DNA from: a virus
IMG/VR virus record: IMGVR_UViG_3300025151_000141
Coordinates: 1 to 34,783 of that record
Strand: one strand, 5' to 3'
Length of the DNA stretch: 34,783 bases
Shown: piece by piece, positions 7,861-15,048 of the stretch
How the letters are laid out: each line of letters starts with the position of its first letter
How positions within the stretch are numbered: position 1 is the stretch's first letter
Position numbers and translations under genes: made by a program
The notes under the pieces: model-generated
The model's input: only the letters and a program-made list of their open reading frames with translations
Databases searched by the model: none
What the model was told of the DNA's origin: nothing

Positions 7861-8315
7861 TATCTCAACCATTCTGGAATAGATTCATCAACATGGGTTT
7901 TCATCCAAGACTGGCAGATGAGTTTGTTCCCATCCAAGACCACTTTCAGGGAGTGATCACGTTTACGGACGATATTGGTCACGACTTCTGCCATTTCTTG
8001 TAAATCGTCCATTGATTCTTGATTTTCGGGGATTATCCAATGATTAGGTATATAAAATATCGATCCAAGGCGACAAAACTCGCTAAATTCAAGAATTTCG
8101 CATTCTCCGCATAGTACATTGAAATCCTTAGTGTTTTTGCAGTTTTTGGCCTCACAGACCCTTGATTTGTTCCAACTTTGTTCCAACCTTGTTCCAGCTA
8201 TTTTACCAAAGTTGGAACGCTGTAGGCCAGATTCTTTCTGGTCTCCAAGGTTTTGTTCCAACTGTTCCAACTTTTTCCCCAGATTATTTATATTATTGAG
8301 ATTATATATATTCAT
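7860..8315 (-). CDS. hypothetical protein with CxxC pairs, overlapping iterons
   Basis: A 151-residue protein I do not recognise. It starts with an Asn-rich segment (MNIYNLNNINNLGKKLEQLEQN). Residues 54-72 have CEAKNCKN and CGEC, a possible zinc site, and the C-terminal half is mixed alpha/beta with CQSWMKTHVDESIPEWLR. The N-terminal third is encoded by copies of the TGTTCCAAC iteron, producing repeated LEQ peptides (LEQLEQ, RLEQSWNK), so the sequence there may be constrained by DNA function. The AT-rich start region has only a weak ribosome-binding site. The stop overlaps terS. Confidence 0.55.
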   Translation of the reverse strand: MNIYNLNNINNLGKKLEQLEQNLGDQKESGLQRSNFGKIAGTRLEQSWNKSRVCEAKNCKNTKDFNVLCGECEILEFSEFCRLGSIFYIPNHWIIPENQESMDDLQEMAEVVTNIVRKRDHSLKVVLDGNKLICQSWMKTHVDESIPEWLR

Positions 8316-8478
8316 TATTCTTCTATATTTTCTTGTATTTCTATTTCTCTCTTCACGTAATAAATAAAAAAAAGATGGAACAGATGGAACAGTCTTCTCT
8401 TTCCCTTGCTGTTACTGGGCTAGACCTGTTCCCACTTTACTTTTAAAAGGTGGAACAAGTTGGAACAGAGTGGGAACA
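8168..8478. repeat. cluster of twelve TGGAACA/TGTTCCA iterons, candidate replication origin
   Basis: Twelve copies of a 7-9 bp word (TGTTCCAAC or its complement GTTGGAACA, some with one change) start near 8168, 8179, 8190, 8211, 8254, 8263, 8376, 8385, 8427, 8451, 8461 and 8471. Several are phased 9-11 bp apart, and both orientations occur. Between the groups (8280-8375) lies an AT-rich stretch. The cluster sits directly downstream of the primase-helicase stop and partly inside the next gene. Spaced iterons beside a replication initiator and an AT-rich segment are the usual look of an iteron origin. The P4 alpha protein, also a Toprim/SF3 protein, is known to bind short GGTGAACAG-like iterons, as I recall, but equivalence is inference. 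Confidence 0.6.
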
Positions 8479-8499
8479 TTTTCATCATGGTCTCTTGAG

Positions 8500-10758
8500 T
8501 CAGAGCATCATCACGCCAACATACTGGCGGATGAGGCTGGTTCCTTCTCTTGCTCGTTTGACTTCTACACCGAGAGCAGCAAGGTCTGCAGTGATTCGAT
8601 GAGTGGATTGCATTCGGTAGCCATTTTGTTCACACCATTCCTTGTATTTCTCAATGAAGAAGGACTTCTCAACTTTACCGATAGGATCACCTTCTTCGGT
8701 TGTTTTGATCTCGCAGCATTCTTCTAAGAATCCACGGAACGGATGAGTCTCTAGTCTGAACTTCTCATGTTCCTGTGCCATTGAGTTGGAGTGAGTGAGG
8801 TTCATGTTCTGGTTCATCATCCGAATTAATCCGAGCAGTGCCCAGTTGAAGATCCCAGGCAGTTCATCTTTAAGCTTGTAAAGCAGAGCAGGATCTCGTT
8901 CATGATCTTCAAAAAACCGTTGGAATCGGACGATGTCGAAACGTCGATAGAATCCTTCAGAGTGATCCCTGGTAGGATTGAACTTATTGGCAGAGAAAAG
9001 GATTCGGGCAAAGGGCTGGAACTCAAACGGGTCATAGTGTTTGCGTTCGGCAACGGTGTGTTCTCCTGCGACGATCTTCTTGAAACTGGTATGGATGACA
9101 GTGTTGGTGTCCACATCGCTACAGATGTTGGCTAGTTTCCCCTGCAGTCCTCCGACCTTGAAGCGATCAAACATCTCTGCGAGTTCTAGGCTGGAGACGT
9201 TGGCAGATCCAATGACTTCTCGGAGTGTTTGGAGGAAGACAGACTTCCCGTTCTTTCCATCACCGACCAGCATCAGACATCGTTGCAGAGAGACATCAGG
9301 AACAAGACAGTATCCACACCATTCCTGCAGTCGTTGGATCGTATCCTTCTCGAGTTGGACTTCTTCCAAGAATGCTTTCCATCTTGGACAATCGGCAGAC
9401 TCATCATAGTCATAGTCTCGCAGGATCGTCGTATGGTCTTCTGCACTCCACTGTCCTTTACGGAACTCTCCAGCATCGAGGTCCAAAGTGCCGTTACGGA
9501 AGACCAGCAGTTTTGGGTTGTGATCAAACTCAATCAGGTTGCCTTGTTGGAGGATCATCTTGGACTGAGACAAGGTGTCCTCAACATGGGAGGAACGCAG
9601 CATCCCTTCCTCTGCACCTTTGCCTCGACAGACCAGACGACGGATCTCTGCCTTGGCAGACTCTGGTTCCAGTCGTTCCCAGACCTTCCCATTGAACTGC
9701 CAGAGGTCTGGATGTTGATAGACTCGGTGTTCATGGGAGAGAACCCAGGACTCTGCAGCAAACTGACTCGAGAAACTGATTGCTCCCTTTTCGCTGATCT
9801 TCCACCAGGAAGCAGGGATCTCGGCTGGTTTGTCAAGGACAGACTCAATCTGATCACGGACTTGATCCTTACCAATCTGGGCAACCAGGTCATTGAAATC
9901 TGTTCCGGTGTCTGATCCGTCAGGCCATTTGGGAGCAACCCAACGCAGAGAAAATTCCTGTGCCAGTTTCTCAGCTTCCTCCATTCCTCGATTTCGATCC
10001 TTAAAACGGTCATCATCAGCACAAAGCAGAACCTGTGTCTGACTAGTGAACCGAGGCAAAACGGCCTGCAGGACAGGTTTGAGGTTCCCTAGATTAAAGG
10101 CAACGACCACAGGGTATCCAGTACACTCATGAAGACTGGCAGCAGTTGCAAAACCTTCACAGACCAGCAAGACCTCTGGGGTTACTTCATCAGGGTCTGT
10201 TCCGATCCAGAAGAACCCACCACGGGCCTTTCCATTGGGTAAAAATAATTTGTTGCCATCGTCATCAATGTACTGCAGGGTTTGAATCTGTTGTCTCTCA
10301 TTCATCAAGGGAATAACCAGACGATCCTGATTCTGGTCACGTTTGAAACGAATCCCATTCGGTCCAATCCCTTTCTTCTGCAGGTACGGATGATCTGCAG
10401 GGGCATCTACGGACTTCTCCCAGATTCTCGTTGCATACTCTGCAGATTCTTCGTACTTCTGCCGTTGCAGCTCTTCCTGCTTGGCTTTCAGTTCCTCATG
10501 AATCTTCTGAGCCTGCTTGTATTCCTTGGTTCGTTTGTCGGTGGTTTCCAGATTGGTCCAGACATATTTTCCACCCATCCGCCAATCTCCAAAGACAAGG
10601 ACCTTCAGGTCTCCGGTATCCTTTCCGGTGTACCATCCCGCCTTGTCCATTGGTTTGCCATTGGCAGAGAACCGATGAATCTCCTCGTCAAAGAAGATTT
10701 CATCGGGTGGAGTCATGCCTTTATGTCTGATCACCTCATAAGGGTCAGAATAAAACAT
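8500..10758 (-). CDS. primase-helicase, Toprim plus SF3 (D5/P4-type)
   Basis: A protein of about 752 residues. The N-terminal third leads to a Toprim domain with CEGFATAASL (near residue 200) and CADDDRFKDRN (near 245). A D5_N-type linker (CPRWKAFLEEVQ, RLQEWCGYCL) is followed by the SF3 helicase: Walker A MLVGDGKNGKS (about 496-506), acidic ICSDVD (about 545) and ILFSANKFNPTRD with the RRFDIV arginine region. It would prime and unwind DNA at the phage origin. The ATG at 10758 overlaps the SSB gene by 14 bases; a TTG seven codons upstream is less likely. Iterons lie immediately downstream. Confidence 0.9.
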   Translation of the reverse strand: MFYSDPYEVIRHKGMTPPDEIFFDEEIHRFSANGKPMDKAGWYTGKDTGDLKVLVFGDWRMGGKYVWTNLETTDKRTKEYKQAQKIHEELKAKQEELQRQKYEESAEYATRIWEKSVDAPADHPYLQKKGIGPNGIRFKRDQNQDRLVIPLMNERQQIQTLQYIDDDGNKLFLPNGKARGGFFWIGTDPDEVTPEVLLVCEGFATAASLHECTGYPVVVAFNLGNLKPVLQAVLPRFTSQTQVLLCADDDRFKDRNRGMEEAEKLAQEFSLRWVAPKWPDGSDTGTDFNDLVAQIGKDQVRDQIESVLDKPAEIPASWWKISEKGAISFSSQFAAESWVLSHEHRVYQHPDLWQFNGKVWERLEPESAKAEIRRLVCRGKGAEEGMLRSSHVEDTLSQSKMILQQGNLIEFDHNPKLLVFRNGTLDLDAGEFRKGQWSAEDHTTILRDYDYDESADCPRWKAFLEEVQLEKDTIQRLQEWCGYCLVPDVSLQRCLMLVGDGKNGKSVFLQTLREVIGSANVSSLELAEMFDRFKVGGLQGKLANICSDVDTNTVIHTSFKKIVAGEHTVAERKHYDPFEFQPFARILFSANKFNPTRDHSEGFYRRFDIVRFQRFFEDHERDPALLYKLKDELPGIFNWALLGLIRMMNQNMNLTHSNSMAQEHEKFRLETHPFRGFLEECCEIKTTEEGDPIGKVEKSFFIEKYKEWCEQNGYRMQSTHRITADLAALGVEVKRAREGTSLIRQYVGVMML

Positions 10759-11371
10759 CCTCTTCCTCTGGAGTGGCAATCTGCTTTTCTTCCTTCACTT
10801 CCTTTGGTTTCTCCAAGGGAGTAACGGACCCTTCAAAGACCTGCTCATTCTTGAACAGACGGGTGAGGTCGTACTTGCTGGACTTGATCTGATCACGGAC
10901 ATCCTTGGGCAGTTCGGCCTTTCCCACAGGGACAACACTGTACTTCGTGTTGACCCCTGACCCGTTCTTACGGATCTTGATGTCATAATCCTTTGGATCT
11001 TCCCAGTCAGGATCAGCGAAAAGTTTCAGCAGGTCGTTGCGAATGCTGGCCTGGGTGAACTCAAAGATTTGGGGTCTCATCTCTTCCCAGTTGTAAACCA
11101 GCAAGGCCCAGAAGTGTTTGACATCATCGTACTCCCTGGCTTCCAGTTCTGCTCTGGCCTCATCGCTATATTCCACTCGGTGACAGATGTTCTTCTGTGC
11201 TGTACGTTCCCAGGAACTCCACCCCATGATGGCAGTCTTGGGAAAATCAAAGTTTCCAAGGACACGGATCTTGACAGGTCGATCCATGTGATCAGATTCA
11301 GGAATCCTTGAAGGAACCAGGAAGTCCCCCCCTGCGGAGGGTGCTTTGTAGGATTTGGGCAACCAAGCCAT
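10745..11371 (-). CDS. single-stranded DNA-binding protein
   Basis: A 208-residue protein with an OB-fold-like core (KHFWALLVYNWEEMRPQIFEF, DYDIKIRKNGSGVNTKYSVVP) and a highly acidic tail ending TPEEEDVLF. An acidic tail closing in an aromatic residue is the shared mark of phage SSBs such as T7 gp2.5, which use it to contact replication proteins. The N-terminus (MAWLPKSYKAPSAGGDFLVP) is typical of the phage SSB group I recognise. The ribosome-binding site AAAGG precedes the ATG by five bases. The gene overlaps the primase-helicase start, so the two are coupled. Confidence 0.75.
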   Translation of the reverse strand: MAWLPKSYKAPSAGGDFLVPSRIPESDHMDRPVKIRVLGNFDFPKTAIMGWSSWERTAQKNICHRVEYSDEARAELEAREYDDVKHFWALLVYNWEEMRPQIFEFTQASIRNDLLKLFADPDWEDPKDYDIKIRKNGSGVNTKYSVVPVGKAELPKDVRDQIKSSKYDLTRLFKNEQVFEGSVTPLEKPKEVKEEKQIATPEEEDVLF

Positions 11372-11396
11372 CTTTACCTTTTGTTTAGTGTTTTGT

Positions 11397-11891
11397 TTAC
11401 TGATTCTCTATTGCCAAATGCTCACGCAGGCTGGGAATCTCTTTACGTTTATCACTAGCCATCATGGATAGACTTTTCAGACGCACAGCAACCTCTCGGT
11501 GACGGTGTTTCTGATGATCATCCAGTTCCTCAAATCGGGTGAAGGACACTCGACGTTGAGCCTTGTCCAGCATCTTGGAGAGGTGCTGATGCAGTTGCCT
11601 TTCAGCAAGTTCCGCCTGCTCAGAAGGAGGAACCATTCGGTATCCTTCTGTGCGGACGTTGACCAGATCGATTTTATGATCCAGTAGCAGATGGTCACGG
11701 AATCCCGTGAAGTGCTGCAGGAACTCGATCTGACGTTTCTTGTATGCCTCGACGGAGATCCCTTCCTGATTCGGATGGCATTCAAAGAGGTCATAAAAGA
11801 ACTGGTGAGGGATCAGCTCACCAATCTCATAGAGTTCCAGAATCTCCTCGACTCTGGCTTTCCAAGCAGGGTAGACGGTGAGCTTTTCCAT
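11397..11891 (-). CDS. hypothetical helical protein in the replication block
   Basis: A 164-residue protein I do not recognise. It is predicted mostly helical, with charged C-terminal repeats (RRVSFTRFEELDDHQKHRHREVAVRLKSLSMMASDKRKEI). There are no cysteine clusters, signal peptide or membrane segment. Its start overlaps the stop of the RAMP-like gene (TAATG) and it is 25 bases ahead of the SSB gene, so it is co-translated with replication or recombination proteins and probably acts with them. No function is claimed. Confidence 0.6.
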   Translation of the reverse strand: MEKLTVYPAWKARVEEILELYEIGELIPHQFFYDLFECHPNQEGISVEAYKKRQIEFLQHFTGFRDHLLLDHKIDLVNVRTEGYRMVPPSEQAELAERQLHQHLSKMLDKAQRRVSFTRFEELDDHQKHRHREVAVRLKSLSMMASDKRKEIPSLREHLAIENQ

Positions 11892-12460
11892 TAGGCGGCT
11901 ACCTCTAAATTGAATTTGCCGTAAGTAGGACGGTAGTCACAGAGACCAACCAGACGACCTCCAATCTCGAGGAACTGCTTCACCTCAATTGCATCAAGTT
12001 GGGATGGATCAATGGCAACCTGAAACTCTGCGGCCCATTCATCAAAGAAGGGTCTGGTACGGATCACAGTGGATCTGTTCACGGTGACAGGTCTGCGGTC
12101 CCTGAATCCCTTTCTGTATAAGGATGGGATGTCGGAGGGTCCGTCAAAGATCAGTTTGATCTTGTCCTCTACGGTTTGCAGGGCACGGGTCACGGTCTTG
12201 CCTTTCTTAGAGAACTTTGCAGCTTCTCGCAGCAGAGCATCCATGCAACGGCCTGGGATGTAGGGACCAATCTTTGGGTCATGGTAGATACCTGCCTGGT
12301 ATTCAATGAAGGCCAATTCCTCATGGTGTTCATCGGTCTTGTTTCGAACAGACGAAATCTTCTTCATCTGTTTGGCTAATGGATGCAACGGGTCACAAGC
12401 GACATTGTTGTGCATCATCAATGGGGTTTCCCCCTTAATTTGGAAACGTAGAATTTCCAT
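11891..12460 (-). CDS. conserved phage protein with RAMP/Cas7-like motifs
   Basis: A 189-residue protein of a phage family I recognise by its opening (ILRFQIKGETPLMMHN) and DEHHEELAFIEYQAGIY segment. GPYIPGRCMDALLREAAK (residues 65-82) resembles the IPGSSLKGALR motif of RAMP proteins, and the end, GLCDYRPTYGKFNLEV, resembles the C-terminal Gly-rich part of Cas7-like subunits. A RAMP/RRM-like fold that coats a nucleic-acid strand is therefore plausible, but it is inferred from motifs only. No other cas gene or CRISPR array is present. The ribosome-binding site AAAAGG lies eight bases before the ATG. The gene is the first after the pentanucleotide array and heads the replication operon. Confidence 0.65.
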   Translation of the reverse strand: MEILRFQIKGETPLMMHNNVACDPLHPLAKQMKKISSVRNKTDEHHEELAFIEYQAGIYHDPKIGPYIPGRCMDALLREAAKFSKKGKTVTRALQTVEDKIKLIFDGPSDIPSLYRKGFRDRRPVTVNRSTVIRTRPFFDEWAAEFQVAIDPSQLDAIEVKQFLEIGGRLVGLCDYRPTYGKFNLEVAA

Positions 12461-12683
12461 AGTGTTTACCTTTTCTTGAGTGAGAGAGTGAGAGTAGAGA
12501 GGCAGTCACGCCTCGCCACTCCAAGTGTGTAAAATTCTAGATCCTGTCTTGCCTGGACACACCTAAACTGAACAGAGCAGACCCGAACATTCCCGATCTC
12601 AACTCAGCAGACCTAAACGGACCCGATCTCAGCAGAACGCACCTCAACTTGACTAACCCTGACATGACACACCTTGTTCCCAT

Positions 12684-12730
12684 CTAACGATAGGAGAGAA
12701 GGACCTTTAGTCCCTCTATTCTGTCGTTAG
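12684..12730. repeat. array hairpin, copy 1
   Basis: A 47-nt inverted repeat with outer arms CTAACGA and TCGTTAG (7 bp), an imperfect middle stem (TAGGAGAGAAGGAC against GTCCCTCTATTCTG, with two G-U pairs and two mismatches) and a CTTTA loop. It separates pentanucleotide blocks A and B. It is preceded by cccat and followed by CC, as in copy 2. There is no U-run after the stem on either strand, so it is not a standard terminator. Confidence 0.85.
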
Positions 12731-12797
12731 CCTAACCAAACCAAATCCGGCAACAACTCACCCCAACCAACCTCAACCAAACTAACCCTGATCCCAT

Positions 12798-12845
12798 CTA
12801 ACGATAGGAGAGAGACCCCCCATAGAGTCTCTATTCTGTCGTTAG
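12798..12845. repeat. array hairpin, copy 2
   Basis: A 48-nt version with the same outer arms (CTAACGA/TCGTTAG) and the same lower middle stem. The upper stem has changed to GAGAC pairing with GTCTC, with a longer C-rich loop (CCCCCATAGA). Sequence change on both sides of the stem with pairing kept argues that the fold, not the sequence, is under selection. It separates blocks B and C. Confidence 0.85.
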
Positions 12846-12967
12846 CCACGCCTTACGATACCGTAGCCAATCTAACCAGATCCCAACCCATCGAAACTCA
12901 CCTGATCACAGCTCATCCAAACAAAGCGGACCAATCCAAATCTCACCTTTCCATACCTCGTTCTGAT

Positions 12968-13014
12968 CCAACGATAGAATAGAAGGGCTTTTAGTCCCTC
13001 TGTTCTGTCGTTAG
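12968..13014. repeat. array hairpin, copy 3
   Basis: A 47-nt copy with arms CCAACGA/TCGTTAG (one mismatch near the base), middle stem TAGAATAGAAGGGC against GTCCCTCTGTTCTG, and a TTTTA loop. Relative to copy 1, several substitutions keep pairing through G-U wobbles or repair a mismatch. It separates blocks C and D. Start-to-start distances between the copies are 114 and 170 bases, so the repeats are not evenly spaced. Confidence 0.85.
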
Positions 13015-13081
13015 CCGCACCCCAACGCATCACATCCCAGCAAACCTCAACTGACCTGATCCGACACAGTCTCAACACACC

Positions 13082-13425
13082 TCGCAATCAATGTAGTCTT
13101 GAAATAGGAGACCAGCACCTTCTCGCCAGATCCCAAGTGGCGTTATCGGTTTGGACTAAAAACCTCGTCAACGTTACCGTGTCAGCAGAACGTCGAGCGC
13201 ATTGACAGCTTTATGCTGAGAGGACCCAATAGCGTAATTACATCCTCTGATTCTTTGTCCGTGACTGGTCTCTACCAGGCCCACAGGATGGACCTGATGC
13301 AGATCAGTCGGTGGTGCTGAGATCGTAGGGGAGAGAAAACGTACAAAAACTCCCTTATTGATTAGGTGGCACATGACATAGGAGAACTTTTTTAGGGAGG
13401 ATTCTCCGACCACTTTGCCCAGCAC
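13082..13425. other. gene-poor segment between the array and the zinc-module gene
   Basis: About 340 bases with no convincing gene. A minus-strand open frame from a GTG at 13425 to 13174 (83 codons) begins just after the stop of the zinc-module gene, but it resembles nothing known and lacks a clear ribosome-binding site, so I would not call it. A small hairpin CTGGT-CTCT-ACCAG lies near 13264-13277. A possible leftward promoter is listed separately at 13142-13171. Nothing else stands out. Confidence 0.4.
13142..13171 (-). promoter_or_regulatory. possible leftward sigma70-type promoter before the array
   Basis: On the minus strand TTGACG (plus 13166-13171) and GATAAC (13142-13147) are spaced by 18 bases. 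Matches are five of six at -35 and four of six at -10. A start here would transcribe the pentanucleotide array as the leader of the replication operon in the GNUNN orientation. The match is moderate, and transcription could equally come from upstream. Confidence 0.3.
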
Positions 13426-14538
13426 CTATAGTTCAAATAGTTCTGTTTCGTCCTCATCAATCACTGACCCTGCTGCCCAGACGGGGTGAACGTACCGAGT
13501 GATCGTCTTGCCCTTCTTCAGATAAGCCCAAATCTCCTTGGCAAACCCAGTCTCAACTGGACAGTCCTTGACCTGGATGGAACTGTCGTCCCACTTGCGT
13601 TGCAGCTCAACCTGATTGGCCTGTTCCTTCTCCAACTCATCAATCTTTTCCTGACGTTTGGCGGCTTGGTATCCACCTCGACATTTGTGGGAACAGAACT
13701 TTGCCATCGATTTTCTAGTTCGTGACGTGAACTTCTCCTTGCAGTGCAGACAAGTTTTCGGTCTGATGGGCGAGTTGTCTGTCGCTTTACGTCCTCTCTC
13801 TCGTTGGGCATCACAATTACAACTGGCGGAACAGTAGACATGGCGTGAGTGCTTCTGCTCAAAGTGGTAGTTGCAGGATTTACATTTGACGATCTTCTTT
13901 TTGGGTTCTCCCCTCACTTTCCAATTGTTCCACTGTGCCCGCTCCTTTCTGGCAGTCTCAAAACAGTCGATGGTGCAATACTTCTGATGAGATTTCGTCT
14001 TGGTATAGTCCTTCCCACAGTGCAGACAGGCCACGATCTCTGCAGGTTTGCGAGGATTGGATTCCCAACATTTGCGTCCACAGAATCGGTGTGCCAACGT
14101 CTTGGGCTTGAACATCGTTCCGCAGGTCTCGCAGGGTTTCTCAGGCCGATCCTTTACATATAACCCCAGTCGTGCCCTCTCTTTCTTCGACTCGTAAGAA
14201 CACTCAGGAGAGCAGGTAATTGCTCTCTGATTGGCATAGAACTCAATCCCACAGACGACACAATTCTTGGGAGGATATTTCTTTGGCGCATTACGTTGAT
14301 TCCTCCGCTTAACACTGCACTCCTTGCTACAGGTAATTGATCTCCTGTCTGCCTGGAAGACGGTCTTGCAGACCACACATTTCTTGGGATTGACGGACCG
14401 ATATTTCGCCTTCTCATGCTCTAACTTATGGAGTCTGCTGCAGACCTCTCCACAGGCCAGTTGATGCGCCCGAATGGGGATGTACTTTAACTCACAGACG
14501 ACACAGATCCGTGGTTCGTTCCATCGCTTCTCACTCAA
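13426..14538 (-). CDS. protein with seven tandem four-cysteine zinc modules
   Basis: A protein of about 370 residues built from seven modules of C-x2-C-x12-15-C-x3-C. First cysteines fall near residues 12, 54, 93, 136, 171, 219 and 263. Modules 1-3 share CVVC and 2-3 share ITCSxECS, while 4-7 have CxxC and YC or FC. Linkers are Lys/Arg-rich. A C-terminal extension of about 85 residues (charged helix QEKIDELEKEQANQVELQRKW, then an acidic end) lacks cysteines. This looks like a nucleic-acid-binding repeat protein; no family name is certain. The TTG at 14538 is chosen because AGGAG lies seven bases before it and it overlaps the upstream stop. It is the gene just ahead of the pentanucleotide array. 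Confidence 0.75.
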   Translation of the reverse strand: MSEKRWNEPRICVVCELKYIPIRAHQLACGEVCSRLHKLEHEKAKYRSVNPKKCVVCKTVFQADRRSITCSKECSVKRRNQRNAPKKYPPKNCVVCGIEFYANQRAITCSPECSYESKKERARLGLYVKDRPEKPCETCGTMFKPKTLAHRFCGRKCWESNPRKPAEIVACLHCGKDYTKTKSHQKYCTIDCFETARKERAQWNNWKVRGEPKKKIVKCKSCNYHFEQKHSRHVYCSASCNCDAQRERGRKATDNSPIRPKTCLHCKEKFTSRTRKSMAKFCSHKCRGGYQAAKRQEKIDELEKEQANQVELQRKWDDSSIQVKDCPVETGFAKEIWAYLKKGKTITRYVHPVWAAGSVIDEDETELFEL

Positions 14539-14719
14539 CTTTCTTCTCCTCCATCTTCTCATCCCATTCCCAGAAAGCGCAGGAATGGAGTGGGGCCTCA
14601 TCTGCCCCAGTGACCCCGCACATTCCCCAAATATAACTGCTGGGAATGCGGAAGTTCCCTGCAGTTCGGTAGTGCCGACAATTGCGGCATTGTTTGTTGC
14701 CGCTATGGGGAAAGGTCAT
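14531..14719 (-). CDS. small cysteine-rich phage protein
   Basis: A 62-residue protein, MTFPHSGNKQCRNCRHY, then CGVTG and HSCAFWEWDEKMEEKKVE. The CRNCRHY motif with a later Cys-Gly and HSCAFWE is a common small phage metal-binding pattern with four cysteines (CxxC, one central, one C-terminal). The function is unknown. The ATG overlaps the upstream stop (ATGA) and its stop overlaps the TTG start of the seven-module gene. Confidence 0.7.
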   Translation of the reverse strand: MTFPHSGNKQCRNCRHYRTAGNFRIPSSYIWGMCGVTGADEAPLHSCAFWEWDEKMEEKKVE

Positions 14720-15048
14720 AGTTCAGCAATCTTGTGGGGGTCCACATCGTAGTCCCAGGTCCGGTCATTCATCGGGTCATCTCGTCTGTCCAACTTTTCC
14801 TGCATCGAGATGTCTGCGGGACGGAGATCCGTACATCCTTTTGAGTGGTCTGCAGGACGAAACAAACCACACTGGGGGCACTGGTAAACTGCAGTGTAGG
14901 ACTGCCGGATCTCCTTGGACCTTGCCTCTGCACGACGAACAGATGCCCAGTACGCACGACCCATCCGTTTCGTTTCTTCCTTGAATGCTTCAAATCGAGC
15001 ATTCAGTTTTTCTTCTGTTGTCTGAGTTTCCATTTCAAAGTGATCCAT
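14716..15048 (-). CDS. hypothetical protein with zinc-ribbon-like cysteines
   Basis: About 110 residues: an N-terminal charged helix (EEKLNARFEAFKEETKRMGRAYWASVRRAEARSKEIRQ), then YQCPQCGLF with a further Cys in KGCTDLRP, and an acidic C-terminus. It could form a partial zinc ribbon. I do not recognise the family. The start is unsure: ATGs at 15048 and 15033 and a TTG at 15066 are all possible, and every one overlaps the upstream gene. The stop overlaps the next start (ATGA). Confidence 0.55.
   Translation of the reverse strand: MDHFEMETQTTEEKLNARFEAFKEETKRMGRAYWASVRRAEARSKEIRQSYTAVYQCPQCGLFRPADHSKGCTDLRPADISMQEKLDRRDDPMNDRTWDYDVDPHKIAEL

Larger units (their letters stand above)
12543..13081. 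repeat. phased pentanucleotide array (NNANC / GNTNN), four blocks
   Basis: Read on the plus strand in steps of five, block A (12539-12673) has 27 consecutive units all ending in C. Block B (12728-12787) has 11 of 12, block C (12843-12957) 22 of 23, and block D (13012-13081) 13 of 14. Position three is nearly always a purine, mainly A; positions 1, 2 and 4 vary (for example acacc, taaac, cgatc). The phase holds within each block and shifts only at the hairpins. No convincing gene lies here. The stretch is noncoding, G-poor on the plus strand, and sits between the zinc-module gene and the RAMP-like gene. Hand counting was used throughout. Confidence 0.85.

Noticed and set aside
12684-13014. Repeated palindromes read as a CRISPR array
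   Set aside because: Only three copies, uneven spacing (114 and 170 bases), spacers built from one shared five-base pattern, and no cas1, cas2 or effector genes nearby.
12543-13081. Known large phage noncoding RNAs such as GOLLD or ROOL
   Set aside because: The region lacks long-range paired domains; it is mostly unpaired five-base repeats with three simple hairpins, unlike those multi-branched RNAs as I know them.
12543-13081. Simple Rho-utilisation (rut) region on the plus strand
   Set aside because: It is C-rich and G-poor as rut sites are, but Rho does not require an exact five-base phase over 76 units, so this alone would not explain the pattern.
12872-13087. 71-codon minus-strand open frame within the pentanucleotide array
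   Set aside because: It follows from the G-poor, stop-poor periodic sequence and one of the hairpins; no ribosome-binding site and no protein-like pattern.
13174-13425. 83-codon minus-strand frame after the zinc-module gene
   Set aside because: GTG start without a clear ribosome-binding site, no family resemblance, and it runs over a candidate promoter. Kept only as a note in the gene-poor segment.
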